A stretch of 64,000 nt of DNA from Streptomyces noursei ATCC 11455. Lineage in GTDB: Bacteria; Actinomycetota; Actinomycetes; Streptomycetales; Streptomycetaceae. The DNA is taken from assembly GCF_001704275.1 (NCBI RefSeq), contig NZ_CP011533.1, positions 7,564,001 through 7,628,000 of the forward strand. The letters are read 5' to 3'. Each line of letters opens with the position of its first letter. Position 1 is the stretch's first letter. Of this stretch, positions 9,687 to 17,118 are shown in pieces. The notes beneath the pieces are model-generated. The model did no database searches, was not told where the DNA came from, and was given only the letters and a program-made list of their open reading frames with translations. A program made the position numbers and the translations under genes.

Positions 9687-11167
9687 TGGTGGACCTCCTC
9701 CTTCGGAAAAGCAAGATCGTTCGGGAGGGAGAACAGGCCCTCAGCTTGCGTGCACAAGAGGATAGGGGGCGGCGGTGGGCCGACGAGAACGGCTACCAGG
9801 TGCGCAGGGTTTGGAAGGAGAACCTTTCAGCCTGGTCTGACGTGCAACGTCCGCAGTACGACGCCGCCATGGCTGCCGTCCTCGGCGGCGAGACCGACGC
9901 ATTGTGGTGTGCCTTCCTGGACCGGTTCAGCCGCAAGGGTGCCGAAGCTGTGGTCCCCATCCTGGGAACCGCCCGCGTCATCTTCGACTACGAGCGTCTG
10001 GACAGCTCGAACGAGCGTGACCGGCGCTGGATCATCCAGCGGGCGGAAGACGCGTACGAGTACAGCCAGCGACTCAGTCACAACGTACGCACCACCAAGG
10101 ATCGCCAGCGACGAGAGGGCCGTTGGCTGTCCGCTGCACCCCTCGGCTTGGAGATCAACGACCCGAAGGACCGGAAGATACGCCCGGCGGAGCGCTGGGG
10201 CGTCATCGAGGACGTGTTCTACCAGATAGCCGGAGGTAAGGCCGCCCGCGCGCTGGCCCGTGAGTACAACAGCGCAGGCATGCGCACGGCCACAGGTAAG
10301 GACTTCACCGCTGGCACGGTCCGAGACATCGTGGATAACCCCGTGTACGAGGGTTGGCAAGTCGGAAGCGGCGGCAAGGGCCAGAAGCGGCGGCAGGCGT
10401 ACCGAGATGAAAGGGGCCGGAAGGTGGGCGTTGCTGAAGACATGGCCCGCATGATCCCCTCTGACCTGGCGGAGCGGGCGCGCAGAGTTCTGCACGGTCA
10501 CCAGTTGCCGGAAGGGTTCCGACCCGGCCGAACTCTGCATCTCCTTACGGACCTTGTGCGTTGCGCCGGCTGCGGCTCCGCCATGACAGCGTCAGGGCAG
10601 TCCACGGCGTGCTCCCGCAACATGCACGGCGGAGTGTGCCCGGCCCCGGCCAGCGTGAAGCGCATGACGCTGGAGCAGTACGTGACGAAGGAATGGTTGT
10701 GGCGTTTGGGCGAGTTGGAGATGGGCGACCCGCTGATGGCGGCTGTGGCGCAGCGCTGGCAGGCGCTCAACGCCCCGGAGGAGACGGAGGAGGCGCGAGA
10801 GGCCGTGGCAGCCGTGAAAGCCGCCGAGGCGGCCGTTCAGCGGCTTGTCGAGGACCGGCAAGCGGGCCTGTACGACGGTGCGGCAGGCAAGCACTACCCA
10901 CGTCTGCTGAAGCAGGCTGAGGCGGACCTGGCGGCAGCTGCGGAGAGGCAAGCGAAGTTCGCCGGGCCGAGGATTGATCTGACGATGTTCGACGACCTGG
11001 ATATGTTCGAGCAGATGTGGGAGGCGTCCGACCTGTCCGCCAAGCGTGACCTGCTGCGGCTTGCCATTGACCGCGTAACGGTCACCAAGGCTCCGGGCCA
11101 GGGGCACAAGTTTGTGGGCAAGAAGCGAGTCACCGTCGAGTGGGCGGAACCCGAGCAGGTCGCGTAG
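9668..11167 (+). CDS. int: Large serine integrase
   Basis: The protein has 499 residues. The N-terminal resolvase domain has the candidate catalytic serine 15 (LRKSKIVREG), a DRFSRKG motif and the long E-helix. It is followed by the recombinase domain and a zinc ribbon (RCAGCGSAM...CSRNMHGGVC, residues about 298-326). A coiled coil (EETEEAREAVAAVKAAEAAV) then precedes the C-terminal DNA-binding end. Family members catalyse attP x attB recombination through a 2-bp staggered break and need a directionality factor to reverse it; the Gp3-like gene at 36591 fits that role. The gene begins 36 bp from the attL core. ATG 9668 has GGATTGAAAG upstream. Confidence 0.95.
   Translation: MNDARPLVDLLLRKSKIVREGEQALSLRAQEDRGRRWADENGYQVRRVWKENLSAWSDVQRPQYDAAMAAVLGGETDALWCAFLDRFSRKGAEAVVPILGTARVIFDYERLDSSNERDRRWIIQRAEDAYEYSQRLSHNVRTTKDRQRREGRWLSAAPLGLEINDPKDRKIRPAERWGVIEDVFYQIAGGKAARALAREYNSAGMRTATGKDFTAGTVRDIVDNPVYEGWQVGSGGKGQKRRQAYRDERGRKVGVAEDMARMIPSDLAERARRVLHGHQLPEGFRPGRTLHLLTDLVRCAGCGSAMTASGQSTACSRNMHGGVCPAPASVKRMTLEQYVTKEWLWRLGELEMGDPLMAAVAQRWQALNAPEETEEAREAVAAVKAAEAAVQRLVEDRQAGLYDGAAGKHYPRLLKQAEADLAAAAERQAKFAGPRIDLTMFDDLDMFEQMWEASDLSAKRDLLRLAIDRVTVTKAPGQGHKFVGKKRVTVEWAEPEQVA
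9693..9703 (-). promoter_or_regulatory. Strong ribosome binding site serving the truncated host gene
   Basis: On the minus strand AAGGAGGAGGT lies 6 bases before the GTG at 9686 that opens the hybrid beta-helix/AAA gene. The same bases encode integrase residues 9-13 on the plus strand. The site lies in phage DNA and is therefore brought to the host gene by integration. Confidence 0.5.
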
Positions 11168-11309
11168 GCGATGGAAAGGCCGAGGAATTCGACCGTGTGA
11201 TGCAGGATCGAGAGCCACATCACATTGAGGGAGCCAAGCCCGCCAAGGGTTCGACTCCCTCTCGCGTTGAGCTAGCCCGGCCGAACAGAGAGTGACCAAA
11301 GGGGCGGTT

Positions 11310-11332
11310 CTGGGGCCGAAAAACGGCCCCAG
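11310..11332 (+). terminator. Intrinsic terminator after int
   Basis: A 9-bp GC stem (CTGGGGCCG/CGGCCCCAG) with loop AAAAA is followed by a pyrimidine run (CGTCCTTCTTTTC). It lies 143 bp after the int stop. Confidence 0.75.
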
Positions 11333-11373
11333 CGTCCTTCTTTTCTATATCCGTACGTAAGAAAGTAGGTGCG

Positions 11374-11394
11374 TGGGGCCGTTTTTCGGCCCCA
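11374..11394 (-). terminator. Mirror-image hairpin, probable terminator for opposite strand
   Basis: An 8-bp stem (TGGGGCCG/CGGCCCCA) with loop TTTTT. The 21 bases are the exact reverse complement of 11311-11331, so the pair brackets an AT-rich 42-bp spacer as a two-way barrier. The AT-rich spacer provides the U-run for the minus-strand copy. Confidence 0.6.
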
Positions 11395-11429
11395 AGGCCG
11401 GAGCGCGGGGCTGGGACCTCCCGGCGGCC

Positions 11430-11450
11430 TGTCACGGTCCCCATCTAATT
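11430..11450 (+). promoter_or_regulatory. Repeated phage motif, copy 1
   Basis: TGTCACGGTCCCCATCTAATT matches the recurring TGTCACGGnCCCCAGCGCAT motif in its first 14 positions. It lies 36 bp after the second int terminator hairpin. Confidence 0.5.
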
Positions 11451-11575
11451 CAGATGAAGGCGGGCCCCACGCCGCGGACTCCAGCGTCCGACGTGGAGGC
11501 GTGAGCGTCGCGCCCGCCCGGCTCCTCCCGCGCGCCCCGGTGTCTTCCGGGATGACGCGCGGGAGTTGAGCCCCA

Positions 11576-11645
11576 GGCCCCGTAGCTCAATGGGAGAGCG
11601 CCCTACCGACGGTCGGGGGTGCCGGTTCGATTCCGGCCGGGGTCG
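11576..11645 (+). tRNA. Phage tRNA-like gene, anticodon reads GAC (Val)
   Basis: A 70-nt cloverleaf can be drawn. The acceptor is GGCCCCG/CGGGGTC, the D-arm is GCTC-AATGGGA-GAGC after TA at positions 8-9, and the T-arm is GCCGG-TTCGATT-CCGGC with consensus loop. The anticodon stem CCCTA/TCGGG has one T-C mismatch. The seven-base loop CCGACGG places GAC at 34-36, a valine anticodon. Oddities are C instead of the near-universal T33, a variable loop of only three bases and no encoded CCA. It may be a degenerating phage tRNA. Confidence 0.6.
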
Positions 11646-11751
11646 CCTACGGGTGGGTAGGGGCGCAGTGTCGGCGCGCACCCTGCCCTAGTGGGCCCGG
11701 CTGGTCGTCGGTGCTGAACACGGCGTTAGTGACGGTTCGATTCCGCCTGCC

Positions 11752-12000
11752 CTACACATCGCCCAAAACTTCGGCCAGCTTTGCCGTCTTGCCGGCTAGG
11801 ACTTCGAATTGGAAATTCGTCGCGGGCGCGTTATATGCCAGTTGGCCCATGAGGGCATTGTTCGAGGTATTAAGCACCCAATTGAGCGAGTCACCGACGG
11901 TGCCGCCGCCGGGTGCATCTGCGCTTTGGGCCTGGGACGGAACAGTCAGGATCCCGAGGAAGACAACGGTTCCGAGGGCGACGGCAGCGATACGGCGCAT
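11752..12000 (-). CDS. Small secreted protein of unknown function
   Basis: The protein has 82 residues. A classic signal peptide (MRRIAAVALGTVVFLGILTVPSQAQS, cleavage after AQS or SADA) leaves a mature peptide of about 55 residues with no cysteines. The mature part ends in a helical segment (FEVLAGKTAKLAEVLGDV). It is transcribed against the phage genes, in a block between integrase and terminase where moron genes often sit. The family is not recognised. It could be a lysogenic-conversion gene expressed from the prophage. Confidence 0.6.
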   Translation of the reverse strand: MRRIAAVALGTVVFLGILTVPSQAQSADAPGGGTVGDSLNWVLNTSNNALMGQLAYNAPATNFQFEVLAGKTAKLAEVLGDV

Positions 12001-12153
12001 GGCGATTGCCTTTCAGCAAAGGGGGAGTTAGGGCTGACTCGGCGGCTGGTTCGAGTCGCCCGAGGGCTGCCCATGCCTACGTATGACCATGCACTGATCA
12101 CCCGAATGGGAGTGCTGAAACGATCCCCCACCTACTTGTTCGGAGGTGCCCCC

Positions 12154-12571
12154 TTGCTCCGTAGACCCCACCCCCCTTGCTCTGTTCCCGGATGCCCCGG
12201 GCTGACCACGGTTGGGCGCTGTGAGCATCATCGACGTGAGGCGGGCGGCGCGGAAAGGAATCTCTTTGCCCTGGATGGGTAGTGACCGGCGTTCTCGGCT
12301 GCCCCGCAACTGGCCCGTACTGCGCCTGTCCGTCCTGAAGCGGGATGGCTTCCAGTGCGTGGCGGTCCTGCGGGACACGGGGGCGCGGTGCACGGCACCA
12401 GCCACGGACGTGGACCACATCGTCCCGGGCGACGACCACGACCCGGCGAACCTTCAGGCGCTGTGCCGGTGGCATCACGCGCGGAAGTCCAGCGCGGAGG
12501 GTGCGGCGGCCAGGCGGAGGCGGGTGTCCAGGCGGAGGCCGGCGGAGCGGCATCCGGGAGAACTGGGCTGA
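12154..12571 (+). pseudogene. HNH endonuclease, split by a frameshift
   Basis: The N-terminal part reads from TTG 12154 (GGAGG upstream). It encodes a zinc knuckle (PPCSVPGCPGLTTVGRCEHH) and stops at 12282. The HNH domain lies in the +1 frame: RSRLPRNWPVLRLSVLKRDG, then VDHIVPGDDHDPANLQALC and WHHARKSS, ending at 12571. Phage HNH proteins near terminases usually carry both parts in one chain, so a single indel around 12240-12275 seems to break the gene. The second part could still start alone at ATG 12275. These enzymes assist cos cleavage during packaging, so the break may matter. Programmed shifting is possible but no classic slippery site is seen. Confidence 0.65.
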
Positions 12572-12589
12572 GCAATTGCGCCCGTCGCT

Positions 12590-12931
12590 CTATGATCCAT
12601 CAGCGAGAAGACCCTGTGTAATACCGTCAGTCCTGCCTTCCCATAGGTAGGAGGGGTCCAGGAATCGATCTCGGAGATCGGCCCCACCGCACTGGTTGAG
12701 GGGGGAGGCCACGGGGAGGCCGGCGAGATTACCGGTGGCCGTTCCGTTGCCATGGGCCACCTTGCCGCTGACGTGCGCTACGGCGTGGCGGTTTGCGCAA
12801 CCATTGTCGAACGCCGGCGACGCGATCACGATGATTCCGCCGGCGGATGCGGGGGCGGCGCTGGCTAGTCCCGCTCCGAGTGCGGCAGTGGTGAGCCCGA
12901 GTGCGGTGGCGAGTGTCCTGCGTGCGGTCAT
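12590..12931 (-). CDS. Small secreted protein with chaplin-like Cys motif
   Basis: The protein has 113 residues from ATG 12931. A signal peptide (ALGLTTAALGAGLASAAPASA) leaves a mature chain with two cysteines, one in IASPAFDNGCANRHAVAH and one in LNQCGGADL. The SPAFDNGCAN segment recalls the chaplin ending NPAFGNTCAN, but the rest of the chaplin domain is missing, so membership is doubtful. It may be a surface-associated protein made by the lysogen. It is antisense to the phage genes, like the secreted gene at 11752, and follows the HNH gene convergently. Confidence 0.6.
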   Translation of the reverse strand: MTARRTLATALGLTTAALGAGLASAAPASAGGIIVIASPAFDNGCANRHAVAHVSGKVAHGNGTATGNLAGLPVASPLNQCGGADLRDRFLDPSYLWEGRTDGITQGLLADGS

Positions 12932-13073
12932 GCTCGGGTAACGACGGATCGCAGCCTCGGGAGCCGCTTTCGCACCGTCCGATGTGTCCGATTCACCCTG
13001 GGGGTGACCCCAGTCACATCATGAGAAAGACCGAAGCGTGATAGCGGCTCAGAATGTGTACGGGTTCCAAGGT

Positions 13074-13115
13074 CGTTCGACGGGGGGCGCTGACCGGCTA
13101 CGCCCCCGTCGAACG
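13074..13115. repeat. 13-bp perfect inverted repeat
   Basis: CGTTCGACGGGGG (13074-13086) and its complement (13103-13115) flank a 16-base loop. It is the only clear structure in the 406-bp gene-free stretch 12932-13337, which separates the leftward secreted gene from the rightward EF-Tu-like/lectin gene. There is no T-run, so it is more likely an operator or a trace of an insertion than a terminator. Confidence 0.5.
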
Positions 13116-13337
13116 GAATCGCCCGCATTAGGGCGCGTCCGATAGGTCAGCGCCGGGTCGGAAGGCCGGTCGAGCGGGGGAGTGCGGCAGGAGGTGAGCT
13201 CGCTGCCACGTGGCGTGCCTCGGTCGGCGAGGCGACGGGGGTGGCTTGAAAGGCCGTGGTGATCTTGTGGGTCTCGTGCGTGGTGGGGATCATGGCGCGG
13301 CCCGCTGCTGTGGATGCGGCGGCAGAGAGGAGCGGCT

Positions 13338-14402
13338 GTGGCCGCCAGCGGATTCCAGGGCATCAAGCCCGAGCTGACCATTGCTTCTTTGGGGGATGCC
13401 GGGCACGGCAAGACCACGACGGCCACCGCGCTGGCCAGGGTGCTGGCGAAGGCCGCGGGGGGCGAGGCCAGGGCAGGAGAGGTGGCCCTCGGCAGCGGTG
13501 TCCGGCGCTTCGACTACGAGACGTCCCAGCGCCGGTACCGGCACCTCGACTGCCCCGGTGCCGACGTCACCAGTCTCTTGAAGTCGCACTCGGTGGACGG
13601 TGCTGTCCTGGTCGTCTCCGCGTTGGACGGCGTTATGCCCCAGGCTCGTGAGCACGTGCGTGAGGCCCGTGCGGCGGGCGTGCCGGCGATCGTCACGCTC
13701 CTCAACAAATACGACGGGATGGTGGGTCCCGACGCTGATGAAGTGGTCGATCTGGTCGAGATGGAGATCCGCCTGCTGCTCAGCCGGCACGGCTACGACG
13801 ACGATGGCAATGCGCCCGTGATCCGTGGTTCCGCTCAGCGGGCTGCGCAGGACGACCCCATGTGGACCAATCGGGTGGCCTGGCTGGGAGAGGCGCTGGA
13901 CACCCACCTGCCCGTTCCCCCGGCAGGGGCGCCACGGGCGCAGATTCCTACCCGGGCCCGTCTGGTCGCCAGGCACAGCGGCAAGGTGCTGGACGTCGAC
14001 GGCGGCGCCGCGAAGAACGACAACGGCGCCCGCATCCAGCAGTGGGACTGGGTTGGCTGGGAAAACCAGAAGTGGCGCATCGAGCCGGTCGGCGACAGCT
14101 ACTACCGCCTGGTGGCCAAGCACAGCGGCAAGGTGCTGGACGTAAGCGGAGGTCCGGGCGAAACGCGTAACGGGGCGCGTGTCCACCAGTGGGAGTGGGT
14201 GGGCGGCGACAACCAGAAGTGGCGCATCGAGCCGGTCGGCGATGGCTACTACCGTCTGGTGGCCAAGCACAGCGGCAAGGTGCTGGACGTCGACGGCGGC
14301 GCGGCGAAGAACGACAACGGCACGCACGTCCAGCAGTGGGACTGGGTTGGCTGGGAAAACCAGATGTGGCGCCTGGACCCGATCCAGGACAGCGACTGGT
14401 AG
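13338..14402 (+). CDS. EF-Tu G-domain fused to ricin-type beta-trefoil lectin
   Basis: The protein has 354 residues from GTG 13338 (GAGGAG five bases upstream; ATG 13314 is an alternative). Residues about 8-197 align by eye with EF-Tu domain I: P-loop GDAGHGKTTTATAL, YETSQRRYRHLDCPG, DGAVLVVSALDGVMPQAREHV, NKYDG and RGSAQRA, ending THLPVPP where EF-Tu domain I ends. Domains II and III are absent. Instead there are three ricin-lectin repeats of about 46 residues (LVARHSGKVLDVDGG...QQWDWVGWENQKWRIEP, QxW motif). Switch I is shortened and lacks the RGITI core, and DCPGHAD has become DCPGAD, losing the catalytic histidine. It therefore probably binds GTP poorly or hydrolyses it slowly. No signal peptide is seen. 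Location suggests a prophage moron. Confidence 0.85.
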   Translation: MAASGFQGIKPELTIASLGDAGHGKTTTATALARVLAKAAGGEARAGEVALGSGVRRFDYETSQRRYRHLDCPGADVTSLLKSHSVDGAVLVVSALDGVMPQAREHVREARAAGVPAIVTLLNKYDGMVGPDADEVVDLVEMEIRLLLSRHGYDDDGNAPVIRGSAQRAAQDDPMWTNRVAWLGEALDTHLPVPPAGAPRAQIPTRARLVARHSGKVLDVDGGAAKNDNGARIQQWDWVGWENQKWRIEPVGDSYYRLVAKHSGKVLDVSGGPGETRNGARVHQWEWVGGDNQKWRIEPVGDGYYRLVAKHSGKVLDVDGGAAKNDNGTHVQQWDWVGWENQMWRLDPIQDSDW

Positions 14403-14576
14403 GCCCCCAGCACCGCGCTCACGACACGCCCTCTCCCCTGCTGAACGCTGAACGCCGTGGTCGGCGAAGCGGCCACGGCGTCCAGCACCTGTCCGGCGGG
14501 CCGTTGGAACGGCTGTCCATCGTCCTCAGTCAGGACACAGAGACAGGCTGATCGTGCGTGACCCGTCGGACAGTGC

Positions 14577-14744
14577 CTAGTCGTGAGGACAGTTGCGGAT
14601 CTCATCCCTGACAGCCCGGATCGACCTGATCGCTGTGCGGGCCTTGCGGCAAACGCGTGGGACCTGGTCAAGTGCGTGACTGGAGACCCACACGATGCCG
14701 GTGACGGTACTTACGGCGGTCGCAGCCCACCCGACGTACTCCAT
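14577..14744 (-). CDS. Possible small membrane protein
   Basis: ATG 14744 gives 55 residues. One hydrophobic segment (VGWAATAVSTVTGIVWVSSHA) is followed by a basic tail (CRKARTAIRSIRAVRDEIRN). GGAAGGA lies 12 bases upstream, rather far. It is small and unrecognised; the frame is open far upstream without a better start. A real gene is plausible but not certain. Confidence 0.4.
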   Translation of the reverse strand: MEYVGWAATAVSTVTGIVWVSSHALDQVPRVCRKARTAIRSIRAVRDEIRNCPHD

Positions 14745-14851
14745 GTGCCCGACGAATCCTTCCCTTTGAGGGCGGTCGGGCAAAGCAAAAAAGGCGTGCT
14801 CGGCCCAACCACACACCTGTGGTCGTAACCGAGAGACGCCCTCGACGGCCC

Positions 14852-14881
14852 GTATGCGGCTCGTTCCTAGCGGCCGCATAC
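14852..14881. repeat. 9-bp inverted repeat in terminase leader
   Basis: GTATGCGGC (14852-14860) and GCCGCATAC (14873-14881) flank 12 bases. This is the main structure in the 326 bp between 14745 and the terminase small subunit start. The region is less GC-rich than its surroundings and is a reasonable place for the late promoter, but no -10/-35 pair can be called. Confidence 0.4.
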
Positions 14882-15070
14882 AGAGTACGAATCTCGAAAC
14901 GTGATACTGGGAGAAACGTGTATCGCTGATCCCCCGCGCTCGCCCGTCGCGCATTCGCAGGGTGAAAACCTAGACCAGTACAGGTTAGAGGCGAGCAGTT
15001 GCGAGGTCAAACCCCCTGGTGGCAGGCCAAGTTGTGCTACCCATCAACAGATGACCCCGGAGGCGACACC

Positions 15071-15496
15071 ATGCCGGGCCCTGTCCCGAAGAGAAGCGAT
15101 CAGCGCCGGCGGCGCAACCAACCGGACGGTCCCGCCCTGGTGAAGGCGGAGGCCGGCAAGGCCCCGACGATCCCCCGAGCCTCCGGCAACTGGCACCCGA
15201 TCGCGAAGCGCTGGTTCCAGTCGCTGAAGGACAGCGGCCAGGCCCAGTTCTACGAGCAATCGGACTGGCTCACAGCGGTGTACGTGGCGGAGGCCATGAG
15301 CCGGAACTTGGGCCAGTCGAACTTCTCTGCCCAGCTCTTCCAGTCGGTCATGTCGGCGATGACGGACCTACTGACGACGGAGGGTGCCCGGCGTCGGGCG
15401 CGTGTGGAGTTGGAGCGGGGCGACGCCGGGGAGGACGCGGCGGAGGCGGCTCGCGTGACGCTCATGGAGGCGTACCGGAAGGCGGCGGGTGGGTGA
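15071..15496 (+). CDS. terS: Terminase small subunit
   Basis: The protein has 141 residues from ATG 15071, with GGAGGCGACACC before it. A basic N-terminus (VPKRSDQRRRRNQ) and WHPIAKRWFQSLKDSGQAQFYEQSDW match the P27-like actinophage small terminase family. This subunit recognises packaging sites and hands DNA to the large subunit. Its stop overlaps the terL start by four bases (GTGA), which indicates translational coupling. Confidence 0.85.
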   Translation: MPGPVPKRSDQRRRRNQPDGPALVKAEAGKAPTIPRASGNWHPIAKRWFQSLKDSGQAQFYEQSDWLTAVYVAEAMSRNLGQSNFSAQLFQSVMSAMTDLLTTEGARRRARVELERGDAGEDAAEAARVTLMEAYRKAAGG

Positions 15497-17118
15497 CCTT
15501 GGCATTGGAACCGGTCCGTACGTGGCCGGACACAGTGCCGGACGAGACGAGGACCCTGGGGTGGGACGTGCTCCGGTGGACCTCCCGCTACCTCCTTCAG
15601 CCGGACGGCCCTGACGCGGGCCAGCCGTGGCGCTTCACGGACGAACAGGTCCGAATAGCGCTCCGCTGGTTCGAGATCAACGACGCCGGGGAGTTCACCC
15701 GACGACAGGGCACCATTCGGCGCTTGAAGGGTTGGGGGAAGGACCCGTTCCTGGCGGCTCTGGCGGCCGTGGAGTTCGTGGGTCCGTGCCGCTTCGGCGG
15801 GTGGCGGGCAGACGGGAGGCCCATCGCGGTTCCGCACCCGGCTCCGTGGGTCCAGGTCTGCGCGGTCAGTAAGGATCAGACCCGGAACACGATGCGTCTG
15901 TTCCCCGGCATGTTCTCGCCGGAGTGCATCGCGGAATTCGGCATCGACCTGGGCAAGGAGATCATCTACTCCCGTGCGGGCGGCGTGATCGAGGCGGTGA
16001 CCAGCTCACCGCGTGCCCTGGAGGGTGGCCGGTCCACGTTCGTGGTGATGAACGAGACCCACCACTGGGTCCAAGCCAACGGCGGCCACGAAATGGCGAT
16101 GACCATCGCGGGCAACGTGGGCAAGAGCCGTGGCGGCGGCGCTCGAACCATGGAGATCACGAACGCTCCTCTTCCCGGGGAGGACTCCGTGGCCGAGCAG
16201 ACTTGGCACGCCTGGAGCAAGTGGGCGGAGGGCAAGAGCCGGGATTCCGGCCTGTATTACGACTCTGTGGAGTCCCCGCCCGTGGATCTGTCCGATCCGG
16301 ACCAGCTTCGGGCCGGGATCATCGCGGCCCGGGGCGATGCGGACTGGCTGGACGTGGAGTGGATCGTCTCCACGATCTACTCCGGCCACATGCCGCGGAG
16401 CCGGTCCCAGCGCATGTTCCTGAATCAACTGGTGACCGCCGAGGACCAGTTGATCAGCCCAGAGGACTGGGATAACTGCGCGGTGGATGACCGCCTGGAG
16501 GACGGCGACGCGGTGACCCTCGGGTTCGACGGTGGCCGGACCGACGACTCCACAGCCTTGGTGGCCGTTCGAATACGAGACCGCCTGATCGTTCCCGTGG
16601 CGGTCTGGGAAAAGCCCGACGGCCCGGCTGGCGACAAGTGGGAGGTGGACCGCCAGGCCGTGGACGGTGCGGTCCGCAACGCCCTGGAGCGCTTCGACGT
16701 CCAGGCGTTCTTTGCAGACGTGGCGCTGTGGGAGTCCTATGTGGACGCCTGGAGCGAGGAATACCGGGACCGCCTGGTCATCAAAGCCAGTCCGCAATCC
16801 GCTGTGGGGCGGGACATGCGTGGCGGCCTCCAGGAACTCACTCTGGCCAATGAGCGGCTGGTGGCGGCCGTGGAGGACGGACAGCTCCGGCACTTGGGCG
16901 AGGACGCCCCGTTGGGGCGCACGCTGCGCCGGCACGTGTTGAACGCCCGGCGCCGGCCGAACCGGTACGGCCTGTCCTTCGGGAAGCCGAACCGGGAGTC
17001 GGCCCACAAGGTCGACGCCTACGCGGCCATGCTGTTGGCCGACTTGGCGCGGCATCGACTGATCGAATCCGGCAAGACCCGGGCCCCGGAGAGGTCCGGG
17101 TCCGTGTACTTCTTCTAG
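15493..17118 (+). CDS. terL: Terminase large subunit
   Basis: The protein has 541 residues from GTG 15493. The ATPase half has a Walker A-like loop (IRRLKGWGKDPFLAALA) and Walker B with catalytic acid (STFVVMNETHHW). The C-terminal RNase H-like nuclease begins VTLGFDGGRTDDSTALV, with later acidic residues around FFADVALWES and SAHKVDAYAAML. It drives ATP-dependent DNA packaging and cuts concatemers. The next head gene, portal, is separated from it by a hypothetical gene and an IS630-type element, which breaks the normal terminase-portal junction. Confidence 0.95.
   Translation: MTLALEPVRTWPDTVPDETRTLGWDVLRWTSRYLLQPDGPDAGQPWRFTDEQVRIALRWFEINDAGEFTRRQGTIRRLKGWGKDPFLAALAAVEFVGPCRFGGWRADGRPIAVPHPAPWVQVCAVSKDQTRNTMRLFPGMFSPECIAEFGIDLGKEIIYSRAGGVIEAVTSSPRALEGGRSTFVVMNETHHWVQANGGHEMAMTIAGNVGKSRGGGARTMEITNAPLPGEDSVAEQTWHAWSKWAEGKSRDSGLYYDSVESPPVDLSDPDQLRAGIIAARGDADWLDVEWIVSTIYSGHMPRSRSQRMFLNQLVTAEDQLISPEDWDNCAVDDRLEDGDAVTLGFDGGRTDDSTALVAVRIRDRLIVPVAVWEKPDGPAGDKWEVDRQAVDGAVRNALERFDVQAFFADVALWESYVDAWSEEYRDRLVIKASPQSAVGRDMRGGLQELTLANERLVAAVEDGQLRHLGEDAPLGRTLRRHVLNARRRPNRYGLSFGKPNRESAHKVDAYAAMLLADLARHRLIESGKTRAPERSGSVYFF

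Noticed and set aside
11350..11358. Third copy of the att core (CCGTACG) after int
   Set aside because: Only the palindromic six bases match. It is internal to the phage, and no host gene junction exists there.
11657..11756. Second tRNA-like sequence (GTAGGG/CCCTAC ends and GACGGTTCGATTCCGCC T-arm)
   Set aside because: The ends and T-arm are suggestive and a D-like arm can be drawn, but about 100 nt do not fold into a convincing anticodon or variable arm. It may be a decayed tRNA.
13338..14402. A functional second elongation factor Tu
   Set aside because: Domains II and III are missing, switch I is altered and the catalytic His is lost, so it cannot carry aminoacyl-tRNA.
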